From Lachnospiraceae bacterium (lineage in GTDB: Bacteria; Bacillota; Clostridia; Lachnospirales; Lachnospiraceae): 64,000 nt of DNA. The position numbers were made by a program, and so were the translations under genes. The stretch lies in NCBI GenBank assembly GCA_030524525.1, contig JAUNGI010000006.1:1-64000 (forward strand), given 5' to 3'. Every line of letters starts with the position of its first letter. The stretch's first letter is position 1. Positions 45,178-54,215 of the stretch are shown here, piece by piece. A model generated the notes under the pieces. That model made no database searches, was not told the origin of the DNA, and was given only the letters and a program-made list of their open reading frames with translations.

Positions 45178-48100
45178 ATGAGAATGAAACGTATTGTAGC
45201 GCTTGGCGCTGCGGCTGCGATGCTTGTATCCTCCACCTTTCTGATGGATACGAGCGCATTTCGGGTACGCGCCGAGGAAAGCGCGGAGAAGACCGGAAAT
45301 GCGGCAATGGAGCAGGTTGAGTCGAACGGTTCCGCCGCTGCTCTGAAGGAGACCGAATCGCTGAGCGAGAGCCTTGGACTTCCGACCGAAGCGACCGTAA
45401 AGGACGACGACATGGTTCGCGTTATCGTTACGCTGCGCGACGCCTCCATTCTGGAAGCAAACAGCAGCGCAACGGCAAACAGCTCCACCGATAAAAAGAG
45501 CGCGACGCTGGAAGCAAAGCAGGAAAAGGTGATCGAGAAGATCGAGGACACCGTGCTGGACGGCGAGACGCTGGACGTACATTATAAGTACACATGGCTG
45601 CTGAACGGCTTTGCGGCTTCCGTACCGTACGGCAGGATCGACGAGATCAAGAAGATCGCGGGCGTTGAAAACGTGATTTTGCAGCCGGTTTACACCGTTT
45701 GCGAGACGACGAAGTCCGACGCCGACATTCAGACCATTTACGACGGCGTTATGGTCGGTCGTGAGGAAGCGTGGGAGACCGGTTATACCGGAAAGGGCAT
45801 GAAGATCGCCGTGATCGATACCGGTATCGACGAGGATCATCCGAGCTTCGCGGCTCTTCCGGAATCTTCCCTGACGGAGACCTCCGCAACGCAGGCTTCG
45901 GTAAATAAGGTGCTTGGACAGTTGAACGCAAGCTACCTGTATTCGAACCTTTCCGTTTCGGACGTTTACTACAGTACGAAGATCGCCTTTGGCTTTAACT
46001 ATGTAGACGCAAATACCACCTTCAACCATTCCAAGGATACGCAGGGTGACCACGGCACGCACGTTGCCGGTATTGCCGCAGCCAACAATCTGGGCGAGGG
46101 CAAGGTGGTCGGCGTTGCACCCGACGCACAGCTTTATGTTATGAAGGTGTTTGGTGCAAACGGCGGAGCCTATACCGAGGATATTCTGGCGGCGATTGAG
46201 GACGCGCTGATTCTGGACGCCGACGTCATCAATATGAGCCTTGGTTCTCCGGCGGGCTTTACCTCGGACGGAGATATCATTGACGAGATCTACGCAAGCG
46301 TTTCCGAAACCGATACGATCCTTGCAATTGCCGCAGGCAATTCGGGCAGCATGGGACAGGGCAACCTGTGGGGAACGGACAAGAACCTGACCGAGAACCC
46401 GGACAACTCCACCGTAAGCTCTCCTGCCACCTATGAAAGCGCGACCTCGGTCGCTTCCGTGGAGAACGTAGCGGTACAGTCGTACTACTTTGAAGCGGCG
46501 GGAAGCCGTTACGGCTATAACGAATGCGTGAACAGCGTCAGCGAGCTGGCTCTGACCATCGCCGGGACCGCATATCCCTTCGTTGTCGTTGACAACTACG
46601 GACAGACTCTGGAGGATTTTGCCGGCGTAGAAGGCAAGATCGCCGTTGTTTCCCGCGGCGTTGTTTCCTTCGGAAGCAAGGCAATGCTGGCGGAACAGGC
46701 CGGCGCGGTTGCCTGCATCGTTTACAACAACACGAACGAAAACATCAACATGGATATGACCGGATCGACGTTCTCGATTCCGTGCGTTTCCGTTTCGATG
46801 AAGACCGGCGCCGCTCTGGTGGCTGCCTATGCGGAAGATCCGAACGCGACGATCGAGTTCTCCTCCGAGCAGGCGGGCATTCTGAGCGAAGACGGCTACA
46901 CGATGAGCACCTTCTCCTCTTGGGGCGCCGCTCCGGATCTTTCTCTGGTTCCGGATGTTGCCGCACCGGGCGGAAACATTTATTCCTGCTATGACGGCGG
47001 TTCCTACGGTCTGATGAGCGGTACCTCGATGGCTACCCCGAACATGGCTGGCGTATCCGCACTGGTAATGCAGTATGCGCGCGAGGCTTATCCGGAGATG
47101 AGCGACGCGGAGCTTCACACCTTTGTCAACGCGCTGATCGTCAGCACGGCGACCCCGCTGAAAAATGCGGACGGTCTGACCTACTCCCCTCGTTTGCAGG
47201 GTTCGGGTCTGGTAAACGCTTATAACTCCATTATGACGACTGCGTTCCTGTCTGTGGCAGGAATGGACGTTCCGAAGGTTGAGCTGAAGGACGATCCGGA
47301 AAAGAACGGATCTTATCATTACAGCTTCATGGTAAACAACTTCGGCGAGACCGATCAGTGGTATGACGTAAGTACCACCGCACAGACCGAAAACGTTGAT
47401 CTGACCTATGCGGACTACGGCTTTACGTTTATTGACGAGACGCCGCACAAGCTTTCGCCGGTGATCTCCTACACCTATGCGTCGGAGAACTATGTTTCTA
47501 TCTACGACTACACCGAGGACGACCTTACCCGAAGCGACGACGCTCGCTGGCTGTATCTTGCACAGCTTGACAACAGCGTCAACGACAAGAACGACTTCTT
47601 CCGTTACGATCTGGATACCGACGAGGACTCCGACCGGGCGGATGTGCAGGCTTATCTGGACGCGCTTGTTGAGAAGACCGATACGACGGATGTATACCTT
47701 GAGACCCAAAAGCTTCGTGTTAAGGCGGGCGAGGAGGTTAAGGTCGGCATTGACGTATCTCTCCAGAAGGGAGATAAGGAATATCTGGATACCTACTTCG
47801 AAAATGGTATCTATGTAGAGGGCTACACCTTCTTGGATGCGTGCGCTCTGGACGGCGTTGACCTGTCGCTGCCTTATATGGCATTCTACGGCGACTGGAC
47901 GCAGGCGCCGATCCTTGACTCCGGTTACTACTGGCAGTCGGACGAGGAGTTGATCGCAAACCAGTATTACAATGTCCTGTTCTCCAACTTATATGGTGAG
48001 ACTTCTCAGATGAATCCGGGCATCAACCCGTTCTTCGACGAGGCGTTTAACCCGGCGAACATTTCGGTTTCTCCGAACGGCGACGGAAATCTCGATTATA

Positions 48101-48702
48101 TCGACGATATCTACGTATCGCTGCTCCGGAACGCAAAGGAGCTGAGCTTTACCTACTCCAATGCGGAGACCGGCGAGGTTTATTACGACCTGAGCTCCTA
48201 TCATGAGCGCAAGAGCTACTATGTGGATGCATACGGAATGTGCGTGCCGTTTGTTTATAGCTGGCTGCTGGATGCGAACGATCCGGGCTATCTGTTCACC
48301 GACAAAGACGGCAATGTGCTTCCGAACAACACAAAGGTGAAGCTGACCGTTCATGCGACTCTGGACTATGACGAGCATGCGTCAAGCAATCGTTCCGACA
48401 CTTGGGAGACCGTTATCACGGTCGATACCGAGAAACCGACCGTAACCGGCGCTTCCTTCGTGGAAGAGGGCGGAAGACGGTATCTGGATCTGACCTTCGG
48501 CGACAACGTGGGCGTTGCGGCGATCCTCTTTATCGATGCGAACGGAACACAACTGCTTGGCAAGTCGGCTTCCGATGCGGCGGAGCCCGGCACGCTGCAC
48601 ACGCAGCGGTTTGACGTGACCGGCTTTGGCGACTCCTTCCTTGTATACTTTGACGATTATGCAATGAACGAGGTCGGCTACATGCTGACGTATCAGCCGT
48701 AA
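45178..48702 (+). CDS. secreted subtilisin-like serine protease (S8)
   Basis: 1174 residues. The signal peptide is followed by an inhibitor-I9-like propeptide (about 70-170). The catalytic triad is Asp214 in AVIDTGIDEDH, His292 in GDHGTHVAGIAA and Ser617 in SGTSMATPNMAG. A PA insert domain (about 430-560) has FAGVEGKIAVVSRG and IPCVSVSMKTGAAL. The C-terminal 500 residues are Fn3-like C5a-peptidase modules. No sortase motif or membrane anchor is visible at the end (MLTYQP), so release to the medium or attachment by other means is likely. It starts 12 bp after the cohesin-like gene. Confidence 0.92.
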   Translation: MRMKRIVALGAAAAMLVSSTFLMDTSAFRVRAEESAEKTGNAAMEQVESNGSAAALKETESLSESLGLPTEATVKDDDMVRVIVTLRDASILEANSSATANSSTDKKSATLEAKQEKVIEKIEDTVLDGETLDVHYKYTWLLNGFAASVPYGRIDEIKKIAGVENVILQPVYTVCETTKSDADIQTIYDGVMVGREEAWETGYTGKGMKIAVIDTGIDEDHPSFAALPESSLTETSATQASVNKVLGQLNASYLYSNLSVSDVYYSTKIAFGFNYVDANTTFNHSKDTQGDHGTHVAGIAAANNLGEGKVVGVAPDAQLYVMKVFGANGGAYTEDILAAIEDALILDADVINMSLGSPAGFTSDGDIIDEIYASVSETDTILAIAAGNSGSMGQGNLWGTDKNLTENPDNSTVSSPATYESATSVASVENVAVQSYYFEAAGSRYGYNECVNSVSELALTIAGTAYPFVVVDNYGQTLEDFAGVEGKIAVVSRGVVSFGSKAMLAEQAGAVACIVYNNTNENINMDMTGSTFSIPCVSVSMKTGAALVAAYAEDPNATIEFSSEQAGILSEDGYTMSTFSSWGAAPDLSLVPDVAAPGGNIYSCYDGGSYGLMSGTSMATPNMAGVSALVMQYAREAYPEMSDAELHTFVNALIVSTATPLKNADGLTYSPRLQGSGLVNAYNSIMTTAFLSVAGMDVPKVELKDDPEKNGSYHYSFMVNNFGETDQWYDVSTTAQTENVDLTYADYGFTFIDETPHKLSPVISYTYASENYVSIYDYTEDDLTRSDDARWLYLAQLDNSVNDKNDFFRYDLDTDEDSDRADVQAYLDALVEKTDTTDVYLETQKLRVKAGEEVKVGIDVSLQKGDKEYLDTYFENGIYVEGYTFLDACALDGVDLSLPYMAFYGDWTQAPILDSGYYWQSDEELIANQYYNVLFSNLYGETSQMNPGINPFFDEAFNPANISVSPNGDGNLDYIDDIYVSLLRNAKELSFTYSNAETGEVYYDLSSYHERKSYYVDAYGMCVPFVYSWLLDANDPGYLFTDKDGNVLPNNTKVKLTVHATLDYDEHASSNRSDTWETVITVDTEKPTVTGASFVEEGGRRYLDLTFGDNVGVAAILFIDANGTQLLGKSASDAAEPGTLHTQRFDVTGFGDSFLVYFDDYAMNEVGYMLTYQP

Positions 48703-48725
48703 CAAAACAAAAACAAATTCGTTTT

Positions 48726-48757
48726 GCGGAGATGTGAGCCTTCACATCTCCGCTTTT
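48726..48757 (+). terminator. intrinsic terminator after the protease gene
   Basis: GCGGAGATGTGA (48726-48737) and TCACATCTCCGC (48742-48753) form a perfect 12-bp stem with a 4-nt loop, followed by five T. A copy of the dispersed hairpin repeat begins directly after it. Confidence 0.92.
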
Positions 48758-48760
48758 TCG

Positions 48761-48826
48761 TTTCATGGGAGGGAGCGTCCCGTGAAACAAAAAACGCTCC
48801 GGGGAGATCGCACTGGATTCTTTGTT
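48761..48826. repeat. dispersed post-terminator hairpin repeat, copy B
   Basis: TTTCATGGGA (48761-48770) pairs with TCCCGTGAAA (48778-48787), followed by ACAAAAAACGCTCCGG, GATCGCACTG and GATTCTTTGTTCC. The order of parts is the same as in copy A at 24691-24815, with the middle shortened. Confidence 0.65.
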
Positions 48827-48945
48827 CCTTGGGCGGCGCGGAGCCGCCGCGACCGGCAACTTGGGGCTTCCTTTTTTCGGGGAATTATGGTACAATTCCT
48901 TTTTGAACCGAAATCGGGCGTTGATCTGAAATCATGGAGGAACGA

Positions 48946-49833
48946 ATGAAAAAAATAGGAATTGTTACGGACAGCCACAGCGGCATAACGCAGAAAGAGG
49001 CGGAAAAGCTGGGCATTATTGTGCTTCCGATGCCGTTTTATCTGGGAGAGGAGTGCTTTTATGAGGAAGTCACAGTCTCTCGCCGCGAGTTTTTGGAACG
49101 TCTGCGTCTGGGCGCTCCGGTCAGCACCTCGCAGCCCGCTCCGGCTGCCGTGCTGGAGGTATGGGACCGCGCGCTGCTTGAGTATGAACAGATCGTCTAT
49201 ATTCCGATCAGCAGCGGACTGAGCGGTTCCTGCGCCACGGCAATGTCCTTGGCGGAGGAAAAGGCGTATAAGGGGCGTGTTTGGGTCGTGGACAACGGGC
49301 GTGTCTCCACGCTTCTGCACCGCGCGGTTCTGGATGCCCTTGAGCTTGTGCAGGAGGGCTACGGTGCGGAGCAGATCAAAGAGATCTTGGAAGCCTATCG
49401 CGATAAGATGACCATTTATGTGGCGGTCGATACGCTGGAAAATCTGAGAAGGGGCGGCAGGATCAGCGGAGCGGCGGCTTCATTCGGAACGCTTTTGAAC
49501 ATCAAGCCGATCCTGAAATTCGACGTCGGAACGCTGGACGCCTACATGAAGTGCCGGGGCTTTAAGCGTGCCAGACGGGAAATGCTGGAAGCGATGCGCC
49601 GGGAGTTTGAAACAACCTTCCGCGAGGCTTACGAGGAAGGGGAGATCTATCTTCTGGCGGCGACGAGCGCCGACGAGGAAACGACCCGCGACTGGATCCG
49701 CGAAATCGAGGAATTTTTCCCGGGAATGCCGGTTCTCTGCGACGACCTGTCCTTGGGCGTAGCCTGTCATATCGGCGCGGGCGGGCTTGGAATCGGCTGT
49801 TCGGTACGGCCGAAGCGCCCGGAGCGAAAGTAA
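48946..49833 (+). CDS. DegV-family fatty-acid-binding protein
   Basis: 295 residues. The DegV pattern includes IVTDSHSGI near the N-terminus, STSQPAPAAV (about residue 60), ISSGLSGSCATAM and NLRRGGRISGAAASFGTLLN (about residue 168). Family members bind a fatty acid and, in Staphylococcus, pass it to a kinase. ATG 48946 follows ATGGAGGAACGA. No close partner gene is next to it. Confidence 0.9.
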   Translation: MKKIGIVTDSHSGITQKEAEKLGIIVLPMPFYLGEECFYEEVTVSRREFLERLRLGAPVSTSQPAPAAVLEVWDRALLEYEQIVYIPISSGLSGSCATAMSLAEEKAYKGRVWVVDNGRVSTLLHRAVLDALELVQEGYGAEQIKEILEAYRDKMTIYVAVDTLENLRRGGRISGAAASFGTLLNIKPILKFDVGTLDAYMKCRGFKRARREMLEAMRREFETTFREAYEEGEIYLLAATSADEETTRDWIREIEEFFPGMPVLCDDLSLGVACHIGAGGLGIGCSVRPKRPERK

Positions 49834-49846
49834 CGCAAACCCGTCG

Positions 49847-49875
49847 TTGACAAAGCGGAGGGCGGTTGCTACAAT
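49847..49875 (+). promoter_or_regulatory. sigma-A promoter of mscL
   Basis: Perfect TTGACA (49847-49852) and TACAAT (49870-49875) have a 17-bp spacer; the transcript would start near 49882. Confidence 0.85.
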
Positions 49876-49918
49876 GATTTCAGATTTATAAAAACTTACA
49901 TACGGAAAGGAGACTCCC

Positions 49919-50416
49919 ATGTTTAAGGAATTCAAGAAATTCATCATGCGGGGCAACATGATCGACCTTGCGGTGGGCGTTATCATTGGCGGCGCGTTCA
50001 ACGGACTGGTCAATTCCCTCGTGAACGACATCTTTATGCCGCTGATCGGCTTCTTTATCGGCGACACGGATTTTTCCAACTTCTATCTTCTGATGAGCAA
50101 GCTGCCGTACGACACGGTAGATTCCGCAGGAAATGCCATCTCGGTGCTGGAAAAGCCGGAGACGCTGGCAAAGGCGCAGGAGTACGGTCTGGCCACGCTG
50201 AATTACGGCAACTTTATTACCGGCGTGATCAATTTCCTGATCATGGCGCTTGTTGTGTTCCTGATGGTGAAGGCGATCAACAAGCTGCACGACCTCGGCA
50301 AGAAGCCCGTGGTAGAAGAACCGGCGGCTCCGACCACCAAGATCTGCCCTTACTGCCAGTCGGAAATCAGCATTAAGGCGGTAAAATGTCCGCACTGTAC
50401 CTCCGATTTGGAATAG
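49919..50416 (+). CDS. mscL: large-conductance mechanosensitive channel with zinc-ribbon tail
   Basis: 165 residues. The channel part has the N-terminal helix KEFKKFIMRGNMIDLAVG, the pore helix VIIGGAFNGLVNSLVNDI, a periplasmic-equivalent loop and the second helix VINFLIMALVVFLMVKAI. A Pro-rich hinge then leads to a zinc ribbon with CPYCQSE and CPHCTSD (about 143-162), absent in E. coli. The channel opens under membrane tension and releases solutes. The ribbon should lie in the cytoplasm and may tune gating or bind a partner. Confidence 0.93.
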   Translation: MFKEFKKFIMRGNMIDLAVGVIIGGAFNGLVNSLVNDIFMPLIGFFIGDTDFSNFYLLMSKLPYDTVDSAGNAISVLEKPETLAKAQEYGLATLNYGNFITGVINFLIMALVVFLMVKAINKLHDLGKKPVVEEPAAPTTKICPYCQSEISIKAVKCPHCTSDLE

Positions 50417-50430
50417 AGCAAAAACGCAGA

Positions 50431-50461
50431 ATCCTCCAAAGTTCGCTTTGGAGGATTTTTT
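50431..50461 (+). terminator. intrinsic terminator after mscL
   Basis: ATCCTCCAAAG (50431-50441) and CTTTGGAGGAT (50446-50456) form a perfect 11-bp stem with a TTCG tetraloop, followed by six T. Confidence 0.95.
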
Positions 50462-50488
50462 GACATTTCCTAACGCTTGCTATATAAT
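50460..50488 (+). promoter_or_regulatory. consensus sigma-A promoter of pepF
   Basis: TTGACA (50460-50465) and TATAAT (50483-50488) have a 17-bp spacer. The first bases overlap the T-tract of the mscL terminator, a tight terminator-promoter junction. Confidence 0.9.
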
Positions 50489-50553
50489 GAGAAGCATCAT
50501 TGGGAGTTTTTCTGCCTTGAGCAGGGCAATAAAATTCAGGAGGAAACAAGACG

Positions 50554-52356
50554 ATGGCGGAACAAATTGCAAAACGCAGCGAGATCCCGTTGGAAAAGCG
50601 ATGGGCGACCGAAGATATTTTTGCTTCGACGGAGGAGTGGGAAAAGTCCTTTGCGGAGGTCAAGGAAAGAATAAAGGATCTGGAAGCATATCGGGGACGC
50701 TTGGGGGAGAGCGCCGAGAAATTGCTGGCATACTTGGAATTACAGACCGAGCTGCAGCGGCAGATCGAGCTTCTGTATGTGTACGCGCACCTGAATGCGG
50801 ACGTTGACACAGCGGACAACGAAAAGCAGTCGGTTGCCATGCGGGCAATGTCCCTTTGGAACCGGATGTGCGAGGCGGCGTCGTTTGCCGAGCCGGAGAT
50901 CATGGAGATCGAGCCGAATACGCTTGGCGAGTGGCAGCAGTCCGAGCCGGGTTATGCGGTCTATGCCCGTTTCTTTGAGCTTTTGAACCGTAAGAGGGAG
51001 CATACCCGCAGCGCGGAGGTTGAGGCGGTGCTGGCGGGAGCGGGAGAGATGGCAAGCTCGCCGTCGCAGATCTACACGATGCTGAACAATGCGGACGCGC
51101 GTTTTCAGTCGATCACCGGAGAGGACGGAGAAGAAGCCGCAGTCACGCACGGACGCTACGGCATGCTGATGGAGAGCAAAAACCGCGAGGTGCGCAAGGC
51201 GGCGTTTTCCTCGATGTACGACTACTTTATCCGGCATGGAAATACGCTGGCGGCGACCTTTACCGCCAACATCCGACAGGATATGTTCTTTGCCAAGACG
51301 CGGGGCTACGCCTCGACGCGGGCGATGCATCTTTCCGAAGGAAACATTCCGGAGGAGGTCTATGACAACCTGATCTCCGTCGTTCATGAAAATCTGCCGC
51401 AGATGTACCGTTATGTGGCGCTGCGGAAAAAGCTTTTGGGGCTGCCGGAGCTGCATATGTACGACGTTTATGTGCCGATCGTTCCGGAGGTCGAGTGGAA
51501 GGTCGGCTACGAGGAAGCGAAGGAAACCATTTTGAAGGCGCTGGCGCCCATGGGCGAGGAATATCTGACCGCGCTTCGCAGCGGCTTTGACAACCGCTGG
51601 ATCGACGCCTGCGAAAACGAAGGCAAGCGGAGCGGCGCATACTGCAGCGGCAGCAGCGTTGTACACCCCTACGTGCTGATGACCTATAAGGGAACGCTTG
51701 ACAACATGTTTACGCTGGCGCACGAGATGGGACATGCGATGCACTCCTATTTCAGCAGCAAATACCAGCCGTACCAGACGGCGGACTATCTGATCTTTGT
51801 GGCTGAGGTGGCGTCCACCTGCAATGAGATCCTGTTGACGAAATATCTGCTTGCGACAACGGAGGATAAGAGCCGTCGGGCGTATGTGCTGAACCATTTT
51901 CTGGACGACTTCAAGGGAACGATCTTCCGCCAAACCATGTTTGCGGAATTTGAAATGCTTGCGCACCGTCGAATGGAGGCGGGGGAGGCGCTCAGCGCAT
52001 CCGATCTGAACGAGCTGTATTACGGGCTGAACGAGACGTATTTCGGACCGGACATGGTGGTTGACAGGGAGATCGAGCGCGAGTGGAGCCGCATCCCGCA
52101 TTTCTATACGCCGTTCTATGTGTATCAGTATGCCACCGGCTTTTCCGCCGCAGCGGCGCTGGCACAGCGGATTTTGGACGGCGGCGCGCCGGCGGTGGCG
52201 GATTATATGAAATTCCTGACCGGAGGCGGTTCCAAGGATCCGATCGAGCTGCTTCGTCTTGCCGGAGTCGATATGAGCAAAAAGGAGCCGGTACAGGCGG
52301 CTATGAAGCTGTTCGGCGAAATGATCGACGAGTTCGCGGCTTTGACGGCGGAGTGA
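50554..52356 (+). CDS. pepF: oligoendopeptidase F
   Basis: 600 residues of an M3-family zinc endopeptidase that breaks down short peptides in the cytoplasm. The zinc site is LAHEMGHAMHSYF (about residue 387), with the third ligand Glu in FVAEVASTCNE (about residue 416). N-terminal helices include RWATEDIFASTEEWEKSF, typical of PepF. A GAGGAAAC site precedes the ATG. Followed at 25 bp by the ABC cluster. Confidence 0.95.
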   Translation: MAEQIAKRSEIPLEKRWATEDIFASTEEWEKSFAEVKERIKDLEAYRGRLGESAEKLLAYLELQTELQRQIELLYVYAHLNADVDTADNEKQSVAMRAMSLWNRMCEAASFAEPEIMEIEPNTLGEWQQSEPGYAVYARFFELLNRKREHTRSAEVEAVLAGAGEMASSPSQIYTMLNNADARFQSITGEDGEEAAVTHGRYGMLMESKNREVRKAAFSSMYDYFIRHGNTLAATFTANIRQDMFFAKTRGYASTRAMHLSEGNIPEEVYDNLISVVHENLPQMYRYVALRKKLLGLPELHMYDVYVPIVPEVEWKVGYEEAKETILKALAPMGEEYLTALRSGFDNRWIDACENEGKRSGAYCSGSSVVHPYVLMTYKGTLDNMFTLAHEMGHAMHSYFSSKYQPYQTADYLIFVAEVASTCNEILLTKYLLATTEDKSRRAYVLNHFLDDFKGTIFRQTMFAEFEMLAHRRMEAGEALSASDLNELYYGLNETYFGPDMVVDREIEREWSRIPHFYTPFYVYQYATGFSAAAALAQRILDGGAPAVADYMKFLTGGGSKDPIELLRLAGVDMSKKEPVQAAMKLFGEMIDEFAALTAE

Positions 52357-52381
52357 GCTTGGAAAAACGGAGGAAAGAGCA

Positions 52382-53347
52382 TTGATACAGGTTCGGGATC
52401 TGGTCAAACGGTACGGCGACTTCTGTGCCGTTGACCATCTGAGTTTTGCGGTGGAGGAAGGGGAGATCTTGGGATTTCTGGGACCGAACGGCGCCGGGAA
52501 ATCCACGACGATGAATATGATCACCGGCTATCTTTCGGCAACCGAGGGCGACGTTATTATCAACGGACACAATATCTATGACGAGCCGGAGCTTGCCAAG
52601 CGGGACATCGGGTATCTGCCCGAGATCCCGCCGGTCTATCCGGACATGCGCGTGAAGGAATATCTCTCCTTTGCCGCCGAGCTGAAGGGACTGCCGCGCA
52701 GCGGAAGGAAGGAAGCCGTTGCCGCAGTCATGGAGGCGGTGAAGATCACCCACATGCAGGATAAGCTCATTAAGCATCTGAGCAAGGGCTACCGTCAGCG
52801 TACCGGTCTGGCGCAGGCGCTTCTGGGCGATCCGAAGGTGATCATTTTGGACGAGCCCACGGTGGGGCTCGACCCGGCGCAGATCATCGAGATGCGGGAG
52901 CTGATCCGGCGGCTGGCAAAGGGGCATACGGTTATTTTAAGCTCCCACATTCTGTTTGAGGTCAACGCCGTGTGCGACCGGATCCTCATTATCAATCACG
53001 GGAAAAAGGTCGTCATCGACACGCCGGAGGCGATCGTCTCCATGCTTGGCGGGACCGAGGGCGTTCATCTCGGCGTAAAGGCTTCCGAGGAGCAGGCGGC
53101 GGGCGTGCTTTCGTCGGTCCCCGAGGTGGAGCATTTTGCGAAGGAGGCGGAGGAGGAAAAGAAACCGTCCGATCCGCTCGTTCGCTTTGCGGTCTATGCA
53201 AAGCCCGAAGCCGACGTCCGCGAATCGTTGTTCTATGCGTTTGCAAAGGCAGGCTATCCGATCTATGAGATGCGCCCCATCAGCCGTTCCTTGGAGGAGG
53301 TATTTATAGCCGTGACGAGGGAGGAAAAAGATGCTGGCGATTTATAA
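52382..53347 (+). CDS. ABC ATPase of a Gld-type export cluster
   Basis: 321 residues. Walker A is GPNGAGKSTT (about residue 38), the signature is LSKGYRQRTGLAQ (the usual SGG is SKG, as in GldA-like proteins), and Walker B is IILDEPTVGLDP. A C-terminal extension of about 100 residues follows. The start is TTG at 52382 and the gene ends inside the permease by 17 bp. It works with the next three genes in a set resembling gliding-motility ABC transporters, which in non-gliders are probably exporters of unknown substrate. Confidence 0.9.
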   Translation: MIQVRDLVKRYGDFCAVDHLSFAVEEGEILGFLGPNGAGKSTTMNMITGYLSATEGDVIINGHNIYDEPELAKRDIGYLPEIPPVYPDMRVKEYLSFAAELKGLPRSGRKEAVAAVMEAVKITHMQDKLIKHLSKGYRQRTGLAQALLGDPKVIILDEPTVGLDPAQIIEMRELIRRLAKGHTVILSSHILFEVNAVCDRILIINHGKKVVIDTPEAIVSMLGGTEGVHLGVKASEEQAAGVLSSVPEVEHFAKEAEEEKKPSDPLVRFAVYAKPEADVRESLFYAFAKAGYPIYEMRPISRSLEEVFIAVTREEKDAGDL

Positions 53348-54194
53348 AAAGGAATTAAGGGGGTACTTTACCTCGTTTCTGGGATATCTGTTCCTTTCGT
53401 TTCTGCTGATCTTTGTCGGAATTTATCAGTATGTATACAACTTCCGCATGGAGTACGCCAATTTTGCATACGCCGTCAGCGGGATCTCCACGTTCTTTCT
53501 GCTGCTTGTTCCCATGCTGACGATGCGCGTTCTGGCGGAGGAAAAACGGCAGAAGACCGATCAGCTGATCTTTACCGCGCCGGTTTCGGTAACGCGCGTC
53601 ATTCTTGGCAAATATCTGGCGCTGATCAGCGTGTTTGCCGTTGGAATGCTGATCGTCTGCGTCTATCCGCTTGTTCTGCGCAATTACGGCGACACGAATC
53701 TTTCGATCGCCTACAGTACGATACTGGCTTTCTTCCTGCTTGGCTGTACCTATATGGCGATCGGGATGTTTATCTCTTCTATCACGGAAAGTCAGGTATT
53801 TGCGGCGGTCATGACGTTCGTGGTGATCCTGTTCACGTGGCTGATCGACCTTGTGATCGAGATGCTGCCCACCGACCATCTGACGGCGTATTTTGTCCTG
53901 CTTGGCTGTGCGGCGGTCATTGCCGTGGTGCTTTATCTGCTGATGAAAAGCGTTCTGGTTTCGGGCTTGGCGCTGCTTCTGGGCGGTGGCGCGTTGACGG
54001 CGCTTTTGTTTGCGGAGCCCGAGCTGCTGGACGGTTCGCTCGAACGGGTCTTCGGCTGGATCTCGCTGCTGGCGCGCTTTGAGAATTTTAAGTACGGGAT
54101 TTTTGAGGGCTCGGCATATTTTTATTATCTTACCCTGACATTTTTGTTTGTCTTTCTGACGATTCAGGCGATCAAGAAGCGCCGTTGGGAGTAG
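53331..54194 (+). CDS. ABC-2 permease of a Gld-type cluster (GldF-like)
   Basis: 287 residues with six predicted membrane helices and the N-terminal AIYKKELRGYFTSFLGYLFL characteristic of ABC-2 permeases of this kind. LAEEKRQKTDQLIFTAPVSV is the cytoplasmic coupling region. It overlaps the ATPase gene by 17 bp, so translation is coupled. Its partner is the GldG-like protein next to it. Confidence 0.9.
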   Translation: MLAIYKKELRGYFTSFLGYLFLSFLLIFVGIYQYVYNFRMEYANFAYAVSGISTFFLLLVPMLTMRVLAEEKRQKTDQLIFTAPVSVTRVILGKYLALISVFAVGMLIVCVYPLVLRNYGDTNLSIAYSTILAFFLLGCTYMAIGMFISSITESQVFAAVMTFVVILFTWLIDLVIEMLPTDHLTAYFVLLGCAAVIAVVLYLLMKSVLVSGLALLLGGGALTALLFAEPELLDGSLERVFGWISLLARFENFKYGIFEGSAYFYYLTLTFLFVFLTIQAIKKRRWE

Positions 54195-54215
54195 GTGAGT
54201 GGAATGGAGGATACT

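Noticed and set aside
44767..47709. A 980-codon open frame on the minus strand inside the protease and wall-protein genes
   Set aside because: It is antisense to two well-supported secreted proteins, has no ribosome site or domain, and arises from the codon bias of GC-rich genes.
50740..52524. A 594-codon minus-strand frame across pepF
   Set aside because: PepF on the plus strand has an intact zinc site and family length. The antisense frame has no recognisable features.
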